64,000 nt of DNA from Limnoperna fortunei (Eukaryota > Mollusca > Bivalvia > Mytilida > Modiolidae): the NCBI GenBank assembly GCA_944474755.1, contig OX104117.1, positions 73,942,926-74,006,925 on the forward strand. The letters run 5' to 3'. Made by a program: the position numbers and the translations under genes. Of this stretch, positions 43,755 to 59,400 are shown one piece after another (within the stretch, counting starts at the first letter, position 1; each line of letters begins with the position of its first letter). The notes beneath the pieces are model-generated. The model searched no databases. It saw only the letters and a program-made list of their open reading frames with translations, and was not told the DNA's origin.

Positions 43755-43985
43755 TTCGTCCACACTCGAATTCGACTATTTCCCTTCATTCAGCAATGTG
43801 AACAACTGTACTGTTAAAATATTTTCTTGTATGTATTTCTCTATAAACAAATGATTCCATGATAATAATATACAGCTATAGCTGCTTCAACTAAATAACT
43901 CTCAGTTTAATCGATACATGGCTCAAGATATTTGTATCGCCAAAATTTGAATGTACTGGCGAAATTTATTGTCTGAAGCATACAA
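43755..43985. mobile_element. Short TIR element (MITE), diverged copy 2
   Basis: Contains TTCAGCAATGTGAACAA and CTTCAACTAAATAAC in the same order and spacing as the copy at 1635, with a degraded end motif (CGCCAAAATTTGAATGTACT). Confidence 0.4.
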
Positions 43986-44059
43986 GACACATGGTGGCCA
44001 TATTTGTTTAAGCTGAGCAAAAAAAAAGCAGTTACCAAATAGTTGTTCATGAAAGTATG

Positions 44060-44335
44060 AACAGATCTGGGAATTACTGGTTTAAGGCCTTTAGACTAAT
44101 CAAAAATGAATATAAACCTAAACCAATGCAAGATAAGAATTATTACACAAAACAGGTATCGATTTCTGCAAATGTGATAAAAATGATTAAGTTCCAAAGT
44201 CTGGAAAATTTGGAAAAAATCCTCAAACAATTCTCAAAATCCATAACAGCAGGTGCACAACTTTATGTGCAATCTTTCTGTGAAGTTTTAGAAATCTGGG
44301 ATGAAAACTGTAGAAGGAGTTTATTACATTAAATA
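44060..44335 (+). repeat. Dispersed repeat, copy 2
   Basis: TTCTGCAAATGT, CTGGAAAATTTGG, CCTCAAACAATTCT and GTGCAATCTTTCTGTGAAG match 40530-40690. A 91-codon frame across it is not conserved in the other copies, so I do not call a gene. Confidence 0.65.
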
Positions 44336-44346
44336 GATATCTTATT

Positions 44347-45362
44347 TTCCAAACACACCTGGCAGCTTGACCACAACACTATAACCACAATCACTAACAC
44401 ACCTGGCAGCTTGACCACAACACTATAACCACAATCACTAACACACCTGGCAGCTTGACCACAACACTATAACCACAATCACTAACACACCTGGCAGCTT
44501 GACCACAACACTATAACCACAATCACTAACACACCTGGCAGCTTGACCACAACACTATAACCACAATCACTAACACACCTGGCAGCTTGACCACAACACT
44601 ATAACCACAATCACTAACACACCTGGCAGCTTGACCACAACACTATAACCACAATCACTAACACACCTGGCAGCTTGACCACAACACTATAACCACAATC
44701 ACTATCACACCTGGCAGCTTGACCACAACACTATAACCACAATCACTAACACACCTGGCAGCTTGACCACAACACTATAACCACAATCACTAACACACCT
44801 GGCAGCTTGACCACAACACTATAACCACAATCACTATCACACCTGGCAGCTTGACCACAACACTATAACCACAATCACTAACACACCTGGCAGCTTGACC
44901 ACAACACTATAACCACAATCACTAACACACCTGGCAGCTTGACCACAACACTATAACCACAAACACTAACACACCTGGCAGCTTGACCACAACACTATAA
45001 CCACAATCACTATCACACCTGGCAGCTTGACCACAACACTATAACCACAATCACTATCACACCTGGCAGCTTGACCACAACACTATAACCACAATCACTA
45101 ACACACCTGGCAGCTTGACCACAACACTATAACCACAATCACTATCACACCTGGCAGCTTGACCACAACACTATAACCACAATCACTAACACACCTGGCA
45201 GCTTGACCACAACACTATAACCACAATCACTAACACACCTGGCAGCTTGACCACAACACTATAACCACAATCACTATCACACCTGGAAGCTTGACCACAA
45301 CACTATAACCACAATCACTAACACACCTGGCAGCTTGACCACAACACTATAACCACAATCAC
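44347..45362 (+). repeat. 44-bp minisatellite, about 23 copies
   Basis: The unit ACACCTGGCAGCTTGACCAC then AACACTATAACCACAATCAC and TAAC. Nearly invariant apart from a CTAAC/CTATC alternation and one GGAAGC copy. It sits between dispersed repeat copies 2 and 3. Confidence 0.95.
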
Positions 45363-45365
45363 AAA

Positions 45366-46105
45366 ATTTTAAATGCTGGGTAGGAAAGCAAGTGCTTTAA
45401 TAAATGGGGAATGGTTTTCAATTTATTGGAAGAAGGTTTGGGTCTGTATAAAAAAAATGTAGAAGGAGTTGATTAAACAAAAACAGACCCATCATGTACA
45501 AAATGTGCTTTTAAAGTTAAAAAAAAATGGGAAAACCATTCTTGAACAACTTCATAAGATCTGGTGCACAACTTCAATACATGTGCAATCTTTCTATGAA
45601 GTTTCAGAGATCTCTGTTGAAAACTGTAATAGGAGTTGATTACACAAAATAGGTACCATCTTCTGCAAATGTCCTGTAAAAATCACAATGGGACTATCTG
45701 ACAAAGAATCTGTAAAAGGTTTATCAAATTCAATTCAGTGGTGTAGGTGGAGTTAAGGATAAGAGATGGGTACCCCCTTATGTTAATGACAAAGTCTATG
45801 TTTGTCTAGGGGAAACCCCCAAAATCATTCCAATTAAAATGCTAAATATCAGGTGTACAATGGGACTATGTGACAAACATTCTGTAAAGTTTCATCAAAT
45901 TCCATTCAGTAGTGTAGGAGTTGTGGATAAGAGATGGGTATCCCCCTTATGTGAATAACAAAGTCCACGTATTTGCTATAGGAAACCAAAAATATCGTTC
46001 CGATCAAAATGTTACATATCAGGTGCACAATGGGACTATGTGTCAAGGATTCTGTGAAAGTTTCATCAAATTTCATTCAGTAGTGTAAGAGGAGTTGAGG
46101 ATAAG
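45366..46105 (+). repeat. Dispersed repeat, copy 3, with 170-bp internal triplication
   Basis: After the region shared with 40385-40690, a block starting CAATGGGACTAT recurs at 45685, 45858 and 46028 and includes CATCAAATTCCATTCAGTAG and GAGTTGTGGATAAGAGATGG. The third block runs directly into the first unit of the 46-bp array, which therefore grew from the 3' end of this repeat. Confidence 0.75.
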
Positions 46106-46199
46106 AGAAAGTGTGACAGACGAACAGACACCTGCATCACTACTAGTGGGGGTATAATGTGACAGACAAACAGACACCTGCATCACTACCTGTGGGGGT

Positions 46200-49100
46200 A
46201 TAGTGTGACAGACAAACAGACACCTGCATCACTACCTGTGGGGGTATAATGTGACAGACAAACAGACACCTGCATCACTACCTGTGGGGGTATAGTGTGA
46301 CAGACAAACAGACACCTGCATCACTACCTGTGGGGGTATAGTGTGACAGACAAACAGACACCTGCATCACTACCAGTGGGGGTATAATGTGACAGACAAA
46401 CAGACACCTGCATCACTACCTGTGGGGGTATAATGTGACAGACAAACAGACACCTGCATCACTACCTGTGGGGGTATAATGTGAAAGACAAACAGACACC
46501 TGCATCACTACCTGTGGGGGTATAATGTGACAGACAAACAGACACCTGCATCACTACCTGTGGGGGTATAGTGTGACAGACAAACAGACACCTGCATCAC
46601 TACCTGTGGGGGTATAGTGTGACAGACGAACAGACACCCGCATCACTACCTGTGAGGGTATAATGTGAAAGACAAACAGACACCTGCATCACTACCTGTG
46701 GTGGTATAATGTGACAGACAAACAGACACCTGCATCACTACCTGTGGGGGTATAGTGTGACAGACAAACAGACACCTGCATCACTACCTGTGGGGGTATA
46801 ATGTGACAGACAAACAGACACCTGCATCACTACTAGTGGGGGTATAGTGTGACAGACAAACAGACACCTGCATCACTACCTGTGGGGGTATAATGTGACA
46901 GACAAACAGACACCTGCATCACTACTAGTGGGGGTATAGTGTGACAGACAAACAGACACCTGCATCACTACTAGTGGGGGTATAGTGTGACAGACAAACA
47001 GACACCTGCATCACTACTAGTGGGGGTATAATGTGACAGACAAACAGACACCTGCATCACTACTAGTGGGGGTATAGTGTGACAGACAAACAGACACCTG
47101 CATCACTACTAGTTGGGGTATAATGTGACAGACAAACAGACACCTGCATCACTACCTGTGGGGGTATAGTGTGACAGACAAACAGACACCTGCATCACTA
47201 CTAGTGGGGGTATAGTGTGACAGACAAACAGACACCTGCATCACTACTAGTTGGGGTATAATGTGACAGACAAACAGACACCTGCATCACTACCTGTGGG
47301 GGTATAGTGTGACAGACAAACAGACACCTGCATCACTACCTTTGGGGTATAATGTGACAGACAAACAGACACCTGCATCACTACCTGTGGGGGTATAATG
47401 TGACAGACAAACAGACACCTGCATCACTACCTTTGGGGTATAATGTGACAGACAAACAGACACCTGCATCAATACCTGTGGGGGTATAATGTGACAGGCA
47501 AACAGACACCTGCATCACTACCTTTGGGGTATAATGTGACAGACAAACAGACACCTGCATCACTACCAGTGGGGGTATAATGTGACAGACAAACAGACAC
47601 CTGCATCACTACCTGTGGGGGTATAATGTGACAGACAAACAGACACCTGCATCACTACCTGTGGGGGTATAATGTGACAGACAAACAGACACCTGCATCA
47701 CTACCTTTGGGGTATAATGTGACAGACAAACAGACACCTGCATCACTACCAGTGGGGGTATAATGTGACAGACAAACAGACACCTGCATCACTACCTTTG
47801 GGGTATAATGTGACAGACAAACAGACACCTGCATCAATACCTGTGGGGGTATAATGTGACAGGCAAACAGACACCTGCATCACTACCTTTGGGGTATAAT
47901 GTGACAGACAAACAGACACCTGCATCACTACCAGTGGGGGTATAATGTGACAGACAAACAGACACCTGCATCACTACCTGTGGGGGTATAATGTGACAGA
48001 CAAACAGACACCTGCATCACTACCTGTGGGGGTATAATGTGACAGACAAACAGACACCTGCATCACTACCTTTGGGGTATAATGTGACAGACAAACAGAC
48101 ACCTGCATCACTACCAGTGGGGGTATAATGTGACAGACAAACAGACACCTGCATCACTACCTGTGGGGGTATAATGTGACAGACAAACAGACACCTGCAT
48201 CACTACCAGTGGGAGTATAGCGTGACAGACAAACAGACACCTGCATCACTACATGTGGGGGTATAATGTGACAGACAAACAGACACCTGCATCACTACCT
48301 GTGGGGGTATAATGTGACAGACAAACAGACACCTGCATCACTACCTGTGGGGGTATAGTGTGACAGACAAACAGACACCTGCATCACTACCTGTGGGGGT
48401 ATAGTGTGACAGACAAACAGACACCTGCATCACTACTAGTGGGGGTATAGTGTGACAGACAAACAGACACCTGCATCACTGCCTGTGGGGGTATAATGTG
48501 ACAGACAAACAGACACCTGCATCACTACCAGTGGGGGTATAATGTGACAGACAAACAGACACCTGCATCACTACCTGTGGGGGTATAGTGTGACAGACAA
48601 ACAGACACCTGCATCACTACTAGTGGGGGTATAATGTGACAGACAAACAGACACCTGCATCACTACCTGTGGGGGTATAGTGTGACAGACAAACAGACAC
48701 CTGCATCACTACCTGTGGGGGTATAGTGTGACAGACAAACAGACACCTGCATCACTACCTGTGGGGGTATAGTGTGACAGACAAACAGACACCTGCATCA
48801 CTACCTGTGGGGGTATAGTGTGACAGACAAACAGACACCTGCATCACTACCTGTGGGGGTATAATGTGACAGACAAACAGACACCTGCATCACTACTAGT
48901 GGGGGTATAGTGTGACAGACAAACAGACACCTGCATCACTACCAGTGGGGGTATAATGTGACAGACAAACAGACACCTGCATCACTACCTGTGGGGGTAT
49001 AGTGTGACAGACAAACAGACACCTGCATCACTACCTGTGGGGGTATAGTGTGACAGACAAACAGACACCTGCATCACTACCTGTGGGGGTATAGTGTGAC

Positions 49101-51330
49101 AGACAAACAGACACCTGCATCACTACCAGTGGGGGTATAATGTGACAGACAAACAGACACCTGCATCACTACCTGTGGGGGTATAGTGTGACAGACAAAC
49201 AGACACCTGCATCACTACCTGTGGGGGTATAATGTGACAGACAAACAGACACCTGCATCACTACTAGTGGGGGTATAATGTGACAGACAAACAGACACCT
49301 GCATCACTACCTGTGGGGGTATAGTGTGACAGGCAAACAGACACCTGCATCACTACCTGTGGGGGTATAATGTGACAGACAAACAGACACCTGCATCACT
49401 ACCTTTGGGGGTATAATGTGACAGACAAACAGACACCTGCATCACTACCTGTGGGGGTATAATGTGACAGACAAACAGACACCTGCATCACTACTAGTGG
49501 GGGTATAATGTGACAGACAAACAGACACCTGCATCACTACCTGTGGGGGTATAATGTGACAGACAAACAGACACCTGCATCACTACCTGTGGGGGTATAA
49601 TGTGACAGACAAACAGACACCTGCATCACTACCTGTGGGGGTATAATGTGACAGACAAACAGACACCTGCATCACTACTAGTGGGGGTATAGTGTGACAG
49701 ACAAACAGACACCTGCATCACTACCTGTGGGGGTATAATGTGACAGACAAACAGACACCTGCATCACTACCTGTGGGGGTATAATGTGACAGACAAACAG
49801 ACACCTGCATCACTACCTGTGGGGGTATAATGTGACAGACAAACAGACACCTGCATCACTACTAGTGGGGGTATAATGTGACAGACAAACAGACACATGC
49901 ATCACTACCTTTGGGGGTATAGTGTGACAGACAAACAGACACCTGCATCACTACCTGTGGGGGTATAATGTGACAGACAAACAGACACCTGCATCACTAC
50001 CTGTGGGGGTATAATGTGACAGACAAACAGACACCTGCATCACTACTAGTGGGGGTATAATGTGACAGACAAACAGACACCTGCATCACTACTAGTGGGG
50101 GTATAATGTGACAGACAAACAGACACCTGCATCACTACTAGTGGGGGTATAATGTGACAGACAAACAGACACCTGCATCACTACCTGTGGGGGTATAGTG
50201 TGACAGACACCTGCATCACTACCAGTGGGGGTATAATGTGACAGACAAACAGACACCTGCATCACTACCTGTGGGGGTATAATGTGACAGACAAACAGAC
50301 ACCTGCATCACTACCTGTGGGGGTATAGTGTGACAGACAAGCAGACACCTGCATCACTACTAGTGGGGGTATAATGTGACAGACAAACAGACACCTGCAT
50401 CACTACCTGTGGGGGTATAGTGTGACAGACAAACAGACACCTGCATCACTACCTGTGGGGGTATAATGTGACAGACAAACAGACACCTGCATCACTACCT
50501 GTGGGGGTATAGTGTGACAGACAAGCAGACACCCGCATCACTACCTGTGGGGGTATAATGTGACAGACAAACAGACACCTGCATCACATACTAGTGGGGG
50601 TATAATGTGACAGACAAACAGACACCTGCATCACTACTAGTGGGGGTATAATGTGACAGACAAACAGACACATGCATCACTACATTTGGGGGTATAGTGT
50701 GACAGACAAACAGACACCTGCATCACTACCTGTGGGGGTATAATGTGACAGACAAACAGACACCTGCATCACTACCTGTGGGGGTATAATGTGACAGACA
50801 AACAGACACCTGCATCACTACTAGTGGGGGTATAATGTGACAGACAAACAGACACCTGCATCACTACTAGTGGGGGTATAATGTGACAGACAAACAGACA
50901 CCTGCATCACTACTAGTGGGGGTATAATGTGACAGACAAACAGACACATGCATCACTACATTTGGGGGTATAGTGTGACAGACAAACAGACACCTGCATC
51001 ACTACCTGTGGGGGTATAATGTGACAGACAAACAGACACCTGCATCACTACCTGTGGGGGTATAATGTGACAGACAAACAGACACCTGCATCACTACTAG
51101 TGGGGGTATAATGTGACAGACAAACAGACACCTGCATCACTACTAGTGGGGGTATAATGTGACAGACAAACAGACACCTGCATCACTACTAGTGGGGGTA
51201 TAATGTGACAGACAAACAGACACCTGCATCACTACCTGTGGGGGTATAGTGTGACAGACACCTGCATCACTACCAGTGGGGGTATAATGTGACAGACAAA
51301 CAGACACCTGCATCACTACCTGTGGGGGTA
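46200..51330 (+). repeat. 5,130-bp higher-order unit, copy A
   Basis: Rare variants recur exactly 5,130 bases later: GTGAAAGACAAACAG at 46481 and 51611, CCTGTGAGGG, CCTGTGGTGG, and ACATGCATCACTACC (49893 and 55023). The edges are judged by where the match breaks and are approximate. Confidence 0.85.
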
Positions 51331-54300
51331 TAATGTGACAGACAAACAGACACCTGCATCACTACCTGTGGGGGTATAATGTGACAGACAAACAGACACC
51401 TGCATCACTACCTGTGGGGGTATAGTGTGACAGACAAACAGACACCTGCATCACTACCTGTGGGGGTATAGTGTGACAGACAAACAGACACCTGCATCAC
51501 TACCAGTGGGGGTATAATGTGACATACAAACAGACACCTGCATCACTACCTGTGGGGGTATAATGTGACAGACAAACAGACACCTGCATCACTACCTGTG
51601 GGGGTATAATGTGAAAGACAAACAGACACCTGCATCACTACCTGTGGGGGTATAATGTGACAGACAAACAGACACCTGCATCACTACCTGTGGGGGTATA
51701 GTGTGACAGACAAACAGACACCTGCATCACTACCTGTGGGGGTATAGTGTGACAGACAAACAGACACCCGCATCACTACCTGTGAGGGTATAATGTGAAA
51801 GACAAACAGACACCTGCATCACTACCTGTGGTGGTATAATGTGACAGACAAACAGACACCTGCATCACTACCTGTGGGGGTATAGTGTGACAGACAAACA
51901 GACACCTGCATCACTACCTGTGGGGGTATAATGTGACAGACAAACAGACACCTGCATCACTACTAGTGGGGGTATAGTGTGACAGACAAACAGACACCTG
52001 CATCACTACCTGTGGGGGTATAATGTGACAGACAAACAGACACCTGCATCACTACTAGTGGGGGTATAGTGTGACAGACAAACAGACACCTGCATCACTA
52101 CTAGTGGGGGTATAGTGTGACAGACAAACAGACACCTGCATCACTACTAGTGGGGGTATAATGTGACAGACAAACAGACACCTGCATCACTACTAGTGGG
52201 GGTATAGTGTGACAGACAAACAGACACCTGCATCACTACTAGTTGGGGTATAATGTGACAGACAAACAGACACCTGCATCACTACCTGTGGGGGTATAGT
52301 GTGACAGACAAACAGACACCTGCATCACTACTAGTGGGGGTATAGTGTGACAGACAAACAGACACCTGCATCACTACTAGTTGGGGTATAATGTGACAGA
52401 CAAACAGACACCTGCATCACTACCTGTGGGGGTATAGTGTGACAGACAAACAGACACCTGCATCACTACCTTTGGGGTATAATGTGACAGACAAACAGAC
52501 ACCTGCATCACTACCTGTGGGGGTATAATGTGACAGACAAACAGACACCTGCATCACTACCTTTGGGGTATAATGTGACAGACAAACAGACACCTGCATC
52601 AATACCTGTGGGGGTATAATGTGACAGGCAAACAGACACCTGCATCACTACCTTTGGGGTATAATGTGACAGACAAACAGACACCTGCATCACTACCAGT
52701 GGGGGTATAATGTGACAGACAAACAGACACCTGCATCACTACCTGTGGGGGTATAATGTGACAGACAAACAGACACCTGCATCACTACCTGTGGGGGTAT
52801 AATGTGACAGACAAACAGACACCTGCATCACTACCTTTGGGGTATAATGTGACAGACAAACAGACACCTGCATCACTACCAGTGGGGGTATAATGTGACA
52901 GACAAACAGACACCTGCATCACTACCTTTGGGGTATAATGTGACAGACAAACAGACACCTGCATCAATACCTGTGGGGGTATAATGTGACAGGCAAACAG
53001 ACACCTGCATCACTACCTTTGGGGTATAATGTGACAGACAAACAGACACCTGCATCACTACCAGTGGGGGTATAATGTGACAGACAAACAGACACCTGCA
53101 TCACTACCTGTGGGGGTATAATGTGACAGACAAACAGACACCTGCATCACTACCTGTGGGGGTATAATGTGACAGACAAACAGACACCTGCATCACTACC
53201 TTTGGGGTATAATGTGACAGACAAACAGACACCTGCATCACTACCAGTGGGGGTATAATGTGACAGACAAACAGACACCTGCATCACTACCTGTGGGGGT
53301 ATAATGTGACAGACAAACAGACACCTGCATCACTACCAGTGGGAGTATAGCGTGACAGACAAACAGACACCTGCATCACTACATGTGGGGGTATAATGTG
53401 ACAGACAAACAGACACCTGCATCACTACCTGTGGGGGTATAATGTGACAGACAAACAGACACCTGCATCACTACCTGTGGGGGTATAGTGTGACAGACAA
53501 ACAGACACCTGCATCACTACCTGTGGGGGTATAGTGTGACAGACAAACAGACACCTGCATCACTACTAGTGGGGGTATAGTGTGACAGACAAACAGACAC
53601 CTGCATCACTGCCTGTGGGGGTATAATGTGACAGACAAACAGACACCTGCATCACTACCAGTGGGGGTATAATGTGACAGACAAACAGACACCTGCATCA
53701 CTACCTGTGGGGGTATAGTGTGACAGACAAACAGACACCTGCATCACTACTAGTGGGGGTATAATGTGACAGACAAACAGACACCTGCATCACTACCTGT
53801 GGGGGTATAGTGTGACAGACAAACAGACACCTGCATCACTACCTGTGGGGGTATAGTGTGACAGACAAACAGACACCTGCATCACTACCTGTGGGGGTAT
53901 AGTGTGACAGACAAACAGACACCTGCATCACTACCTGTGGGGGTATAGTGTGACAGACAAACAGACACCTGCATCACTACCTGTGGGGGTATAATGTGAC
54001 AGACAAACAGACACCTGCATCACTACTAGTGGGGGTATAGTGTGACAGACAAACAGACACCTGCATCACTACCAGTGGGGGTATAATGTGACAGACAAAC
54101 AGACACCTGCATCACTACCTGTGGGGGTATAGTGTGACAGACAAACAGACACCTGCATCACTACCTGTGGGGGTATAGTGTGACAGACAAACAGACACCT
54201 GCATCACTACCTGTGGGGGTATAGTGTGACAGACAAACAGACACCTGCATCACTACCAGTGGGGGTATAATGTGACAGACAAACAGACACCTGCATCACT

Positions 54301-56460
54301 ACCTGTGGGGGTATAGTGTGACAGACAAACAGACACCTGCATCACTACCTGTGGGGGTATAATGTGACAGACAAACAGACACCTGCATCACTACTAGTGG
54401 GGGTATAATGTGACAGACAAACAGACACCTGCATCACTACCTGTGGGGGTATAGTGTGACAGGCAAACAGACACCTGCATCACTACCTGTGGGGGTATAA
54501 TGTGACAGACAAACAGACACCTGCATCACTACCTTTGGGGGTATAATGTGACAGACAAACAGACACCTGCATCACTACCTGTGGGGGTATAATGTGACAG
54601 ACAAACAGACACCTGCATCACTACTAGTGGGGGTATAATGTGACAGACAAACAGACACCTGCATCACTACCTGTGGGGGTATAATGTGACAGACAAACAG
54701 ACACCTGCATCACTACCTGTGGGGGTATAATGTGACAGACAAACAGACACCTGCATCACTACCTGTGGGGGTATAATGTGACAGACAAACAGACACCTGC
54801 ATCACTACTAGTGGGGGTATAATGTGACAGACAAACAGACACCTGCATCACTACCTGTGGGGGTATAATGTGACAGACAAACAGACACCTGCATCACTAC
54901 CTGTGGGGGTATAATGTGACAGACAAACAGACACCTGCATCACTACCTGTGGTGGTATAATGTGACAGACAAACAGACACCTGCATCACTACTAGTGGGG
55001 GTATAATGTGACAGACAAACAGACACATGCATCACTACCTTTGGGGGTATAGTGTGACAGACAAACAGACACCTGCATCACTACCTGTGGGGGTATAATG
55101 TGACAGACAAACAGACACCTGCATCACTACCTGTGGGGGTATAATGTGACAGACAAACAGACACCTGCATCACTACTAGTGGGGGTATAATGTGACAGAC
55201 AAACAGACACCTGCATCACTACTAGTGGGGGTATAATGTGACAGACAAACAGACACCTGCATCACTACTAGTGGGGGTATAATGTGACAGACAAACAGAC
55301 ACCTGCATCACTACCTGTGGGGGTATAGTGTGACAGACACCTGCATCACTACCAGTGGGGGTATAATGTGACAGACAAACAGACACCTGCATCACTACCT
55401 GTGGGGGTATAATGTGACAGACAAACAGACACCTGCATCACTACCTGTGGGGGTATAGTGTGACAGACAAGCAGACACCTGCATCACTACTAGTGGGGGT
55501 ATAATGTGACAGACAAACAGACACCTGCATCACTACCTGTGGGGGTATAGTGTGACAGACAAACAGACACCTGCATCACTACCTGTGGGGGTATAATGTG
55601 ACAGACAAACAGACACCTGCATCACTACCTGTGGGGGTATAGTGTGACAGACAAGCAGACACCCGCATCACTACCTGTGGGGGTATAATGTGACAGACAA
55701 ACAGACACCTGCATCACATACTAGTGGGGGTATAATGTGACAGACAAACAGACACCTGCATCACTACTAGTGGGGGTATAATGTGACAGACAAACAGACA
55801 CATGCATCACTACATTTGGGGGTATAGTGTGACAGACAAACAGACACCTGCATCACTACCTGTGGGGGTATAATGTGACAGACAAACAGACACCTGCATC
55901 ACTACCTGTGGGGGTATAATGTGACAGACAAACAGACACCTGCATCACTACTAGTGGGGGTATAATGTGACAGACAAACAGACACCTGCATCACTACTAG
56001 TGGGGGTATAATGTGACAGACAAACAGACACCTGCATCACTACTAGTGGGGGTATAATGTGACAGACAAACAGACACATGCATCACTACATTTGGGGGTA
56101 TAGTGTGACAGACAAACAGACACCTGCATCACTACCTGTGGGGGTATAATGTGACAGACAAACAGACACCTGCATCACTACCTGTGGGGGTATAATGTGA
56201 CAGACAAACAGACACCTGCATCACTACTAGTGGGGGTATAATGTGACAGACAAACAGACACCTGCATCACTACTAGTGGGGGTATAATGTGACAGACAAA
56301 CAGACACCTGCATCACTACTAGTGGGGGTATAATGTGACAGACAAACAGACACCTGCATCACTACCTGTGGGGGTATAGTGTGACAGACACCTGCATCAC
56401 TACCAGTGGGGGTATAATGTGACAGACAAACAGACACCTGCATCACTACCTGTGGGGGTA
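51330..56460 (+). repeat. 5,130-bp higher-order unit, copy B
   Basis: Differs from copy A at only a handful of positions that I noticed (for example GACATACAAAC near 51524, CCTGTGGTGG near 54950, TATAAT for TATAGT near 54820). Such similarity implies a very recent duplication, or an assembly error. Confidence 0.82.
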
Positions 56461-59400
56461 TAATGTGACAGACAAACAGACACCTGCATCACTACCTGTG
56501 GGGGTATAGTGTGACAGACAAGCAGACACCTGCATCACTACTAGTGGGGGTATAATGTGACAGACAAACAGACACCTGCATCACTACCTGTGGGGGTATA
56601 ATGTGACAGACAAACAGACACCTGCATCACTACCTGTGGGGGTATAGTGTGACAGACAAACAGACACCTGCATCACTACCTGTGGGGGTATAGTGTGACA
56701 GACAAACAGACACCTGCATCACTACCTGTGGGGGTATAATGTGACAGACAAACAGACACCTGCATCACTACCTTTGGGGGTATAATGTGACAGACAAACA
56801 GACACCTGCATCACTACCAGTGGGGGTATAATGTGACAGACAAACAGACACCTGCATCACTACTAGTGGGGGTATAGTGTGACAGACAAACAGACACCTG
56901 CATCACTACTAGTGGGGGTATAATGTGACAGACAAACAGACACCTGCATCACTACCTGTGGGGGTATAATGTGACAGACAAACAGACACCTGCATCACTA
57001 CCTGTGGGGGTATAATGTGACAGACAAACAGACACCTGCATCACTACCTGTGGGGGTATAGTGTGACAGACAAACAGACACCTGCATCACTACTAGTGGG
57101 GGTATAATGTGACAGACAAACAGACACCTGCATCACTACCTGTGGGGGTATAGTGTGACAGACAAACAGACACCTGCATCACTACCAGTGGGGGTATAGT
57201 GTGACAGACAAACAGACACCTGCATCACTACTAGTGGGGTATAGTGTGACAGACAGACACCTGCATCACTACCTGTGGGGGTATAGTGTGACAGACAAAC
57301 AGACACCTGCATCACTACTAGTGGGGGTATAGTGTGACAGACAAACAGACACCTGCATCACTACCTGTGGGGGTATAATGTGACAGACAAACAGACACCT
57401 GCATCACTACTAGTGGGGGTACAGTGTGACAGACAAACAGACACCTGCATCACTACCTGTGGGGGTATAATGTGACAAACAAACAGACACCTGCATCACT
57501 ACCTTTGGGGTATAATGTGACAGACAAACAGACACCTGCATCACTACCTGTGGGGGTATAATGTGACAGACAAACAGACACCTGCATCACTACCTGTGGG
57601 GGTATAATGTGACAGACAAACAGACACCTGCATCACTACCTGTGGGGGTATAATGTGACAGACAAACAGACACCTGCATCACTACCTGTGGGGGTATAAT
57701 GTGACAGACAAACAGACACCTGCATCACTACCTGTGGGGGTATAATGTGACAGACAAACAGACACCTGCATCACTACTAGTGGGGGTATAATGTGACAGA
57801 CAAACAGACACCTGCATCACTACTAGTGGGGGTATAATGTGACAGACAAACAGACACCTGCATCACTACTAGTGGGGGTATAGTGTGACAGACAAACAGA
57901 CACCTGCATCACTACCTGTGGGGGTATAATGTGACAGACAAACAGACACCTGCATCACTACCTGTGGGGGTATAATGTGACAGACAAACAGACACCTGCA
58001 TCACTACTAGTGGGGGTATAATGTGGCAGACAAACAGACACCTGCATCACTACTAGTGGGGGTATAATGTGACAGACAAACAGACACCTGCATCACTACC
58101 TGTGGGGGTATAGTGTGACAGACAAACAGACACCTGCATCACTACCAGTGGGGGTATAGTGTGACAGACAAACAGACACCTGCATCACTACCTGTGGGGG
58201 TATAGTGTGACAGACACCTGCATCACTACCAGTGGGGGTATAATGTGACAGACAAACAGACACCTGCATCACTACCTGTGGGGGTATAGTGTGACAGACA
58301 AGCAAACACCTGCATCACTACTAGTGGGGGTATAATGTGACAGACAAACAGACACCTGCATCACTACCTGTGGGGGTATAATGTGACAGACAAACAGACA
58401 CCTGCATCACTACCTGTGGGGGTATAGTGTGACAGACAAACAGACACCTGCATCACTACTAGTGGGGGTATAATGTGACAGACAAACAGACACCTGCATC
58501 ACTACCTGTGGGGGTATAATGTGACAGACAAACAGACACCTGCATCACTACCTGTGGGGGTATAATGTGACAGACAGACACCTGCATCACTACCTGTGGG
58601 GGTATAGTGTGACAGACAAACAGACACCTGCATCACTACTAGTGGGGGTATAATGTGACAGACAAACAGACACCTGCATCACTACCTGTGGGGGTATAGT
58701 GTGACAGACAAACAGACACCTGCATCACTACCTGTGGGGGTATAATGTGACAGACAAACAGACACCTGCATCACTACCTGTGGGGGTATAATGTGACAGA
58801 CAAACAGACACCTGCATCACTACCTGTGGGGGTATAATGTGACAGACAAACAGACACCTGCATCACTACCTGTGGGGGTATAATGTGACAGACAAACAGA
58901 CACCTGCATCACTACATGTGGGGGTATAATGTGACAGACAAACAGACACCTGCATCACTACCTGTGGGGGTATAGTGTGACAGACAAACAGACACCTGCA
59001 TCACTACCTGTGGGGGTATAGTGTGACAGACAAACAGACACCTGCATCACTACTAGTGGGGGTATAATGTGACAGACAAACAGACACCCGCATCACTACC
59101 TGTGGGGGTATAGTGTGACAGACAAACAGACACCTGCATCACTACTAGTGGGGGTATAATGTGGCAGACAAACAGACACCTGCATCACTACTAGTGGGGG
59201 TATAGTGTGACAGACAAACAGACACCTGCATCACTACTAGTGGGGGTATAGTGTGACAGACAAACAGACACCTGCATCACTACCTGTGGGGGTATAATGT
59301 GACAGACAAACAGACACCTGCATCACTACTAGTGGGGGTATAATGTGACAGACAAACAGACACCTGCATCACTACTAGTGGGGGTATAGTGTGACAGACA

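Noticed and set aside
44057..44332. 91-codon plus-strand frame
   Set aside because: It overlaps a dispersed repeat whose other copies do not keep the frame.
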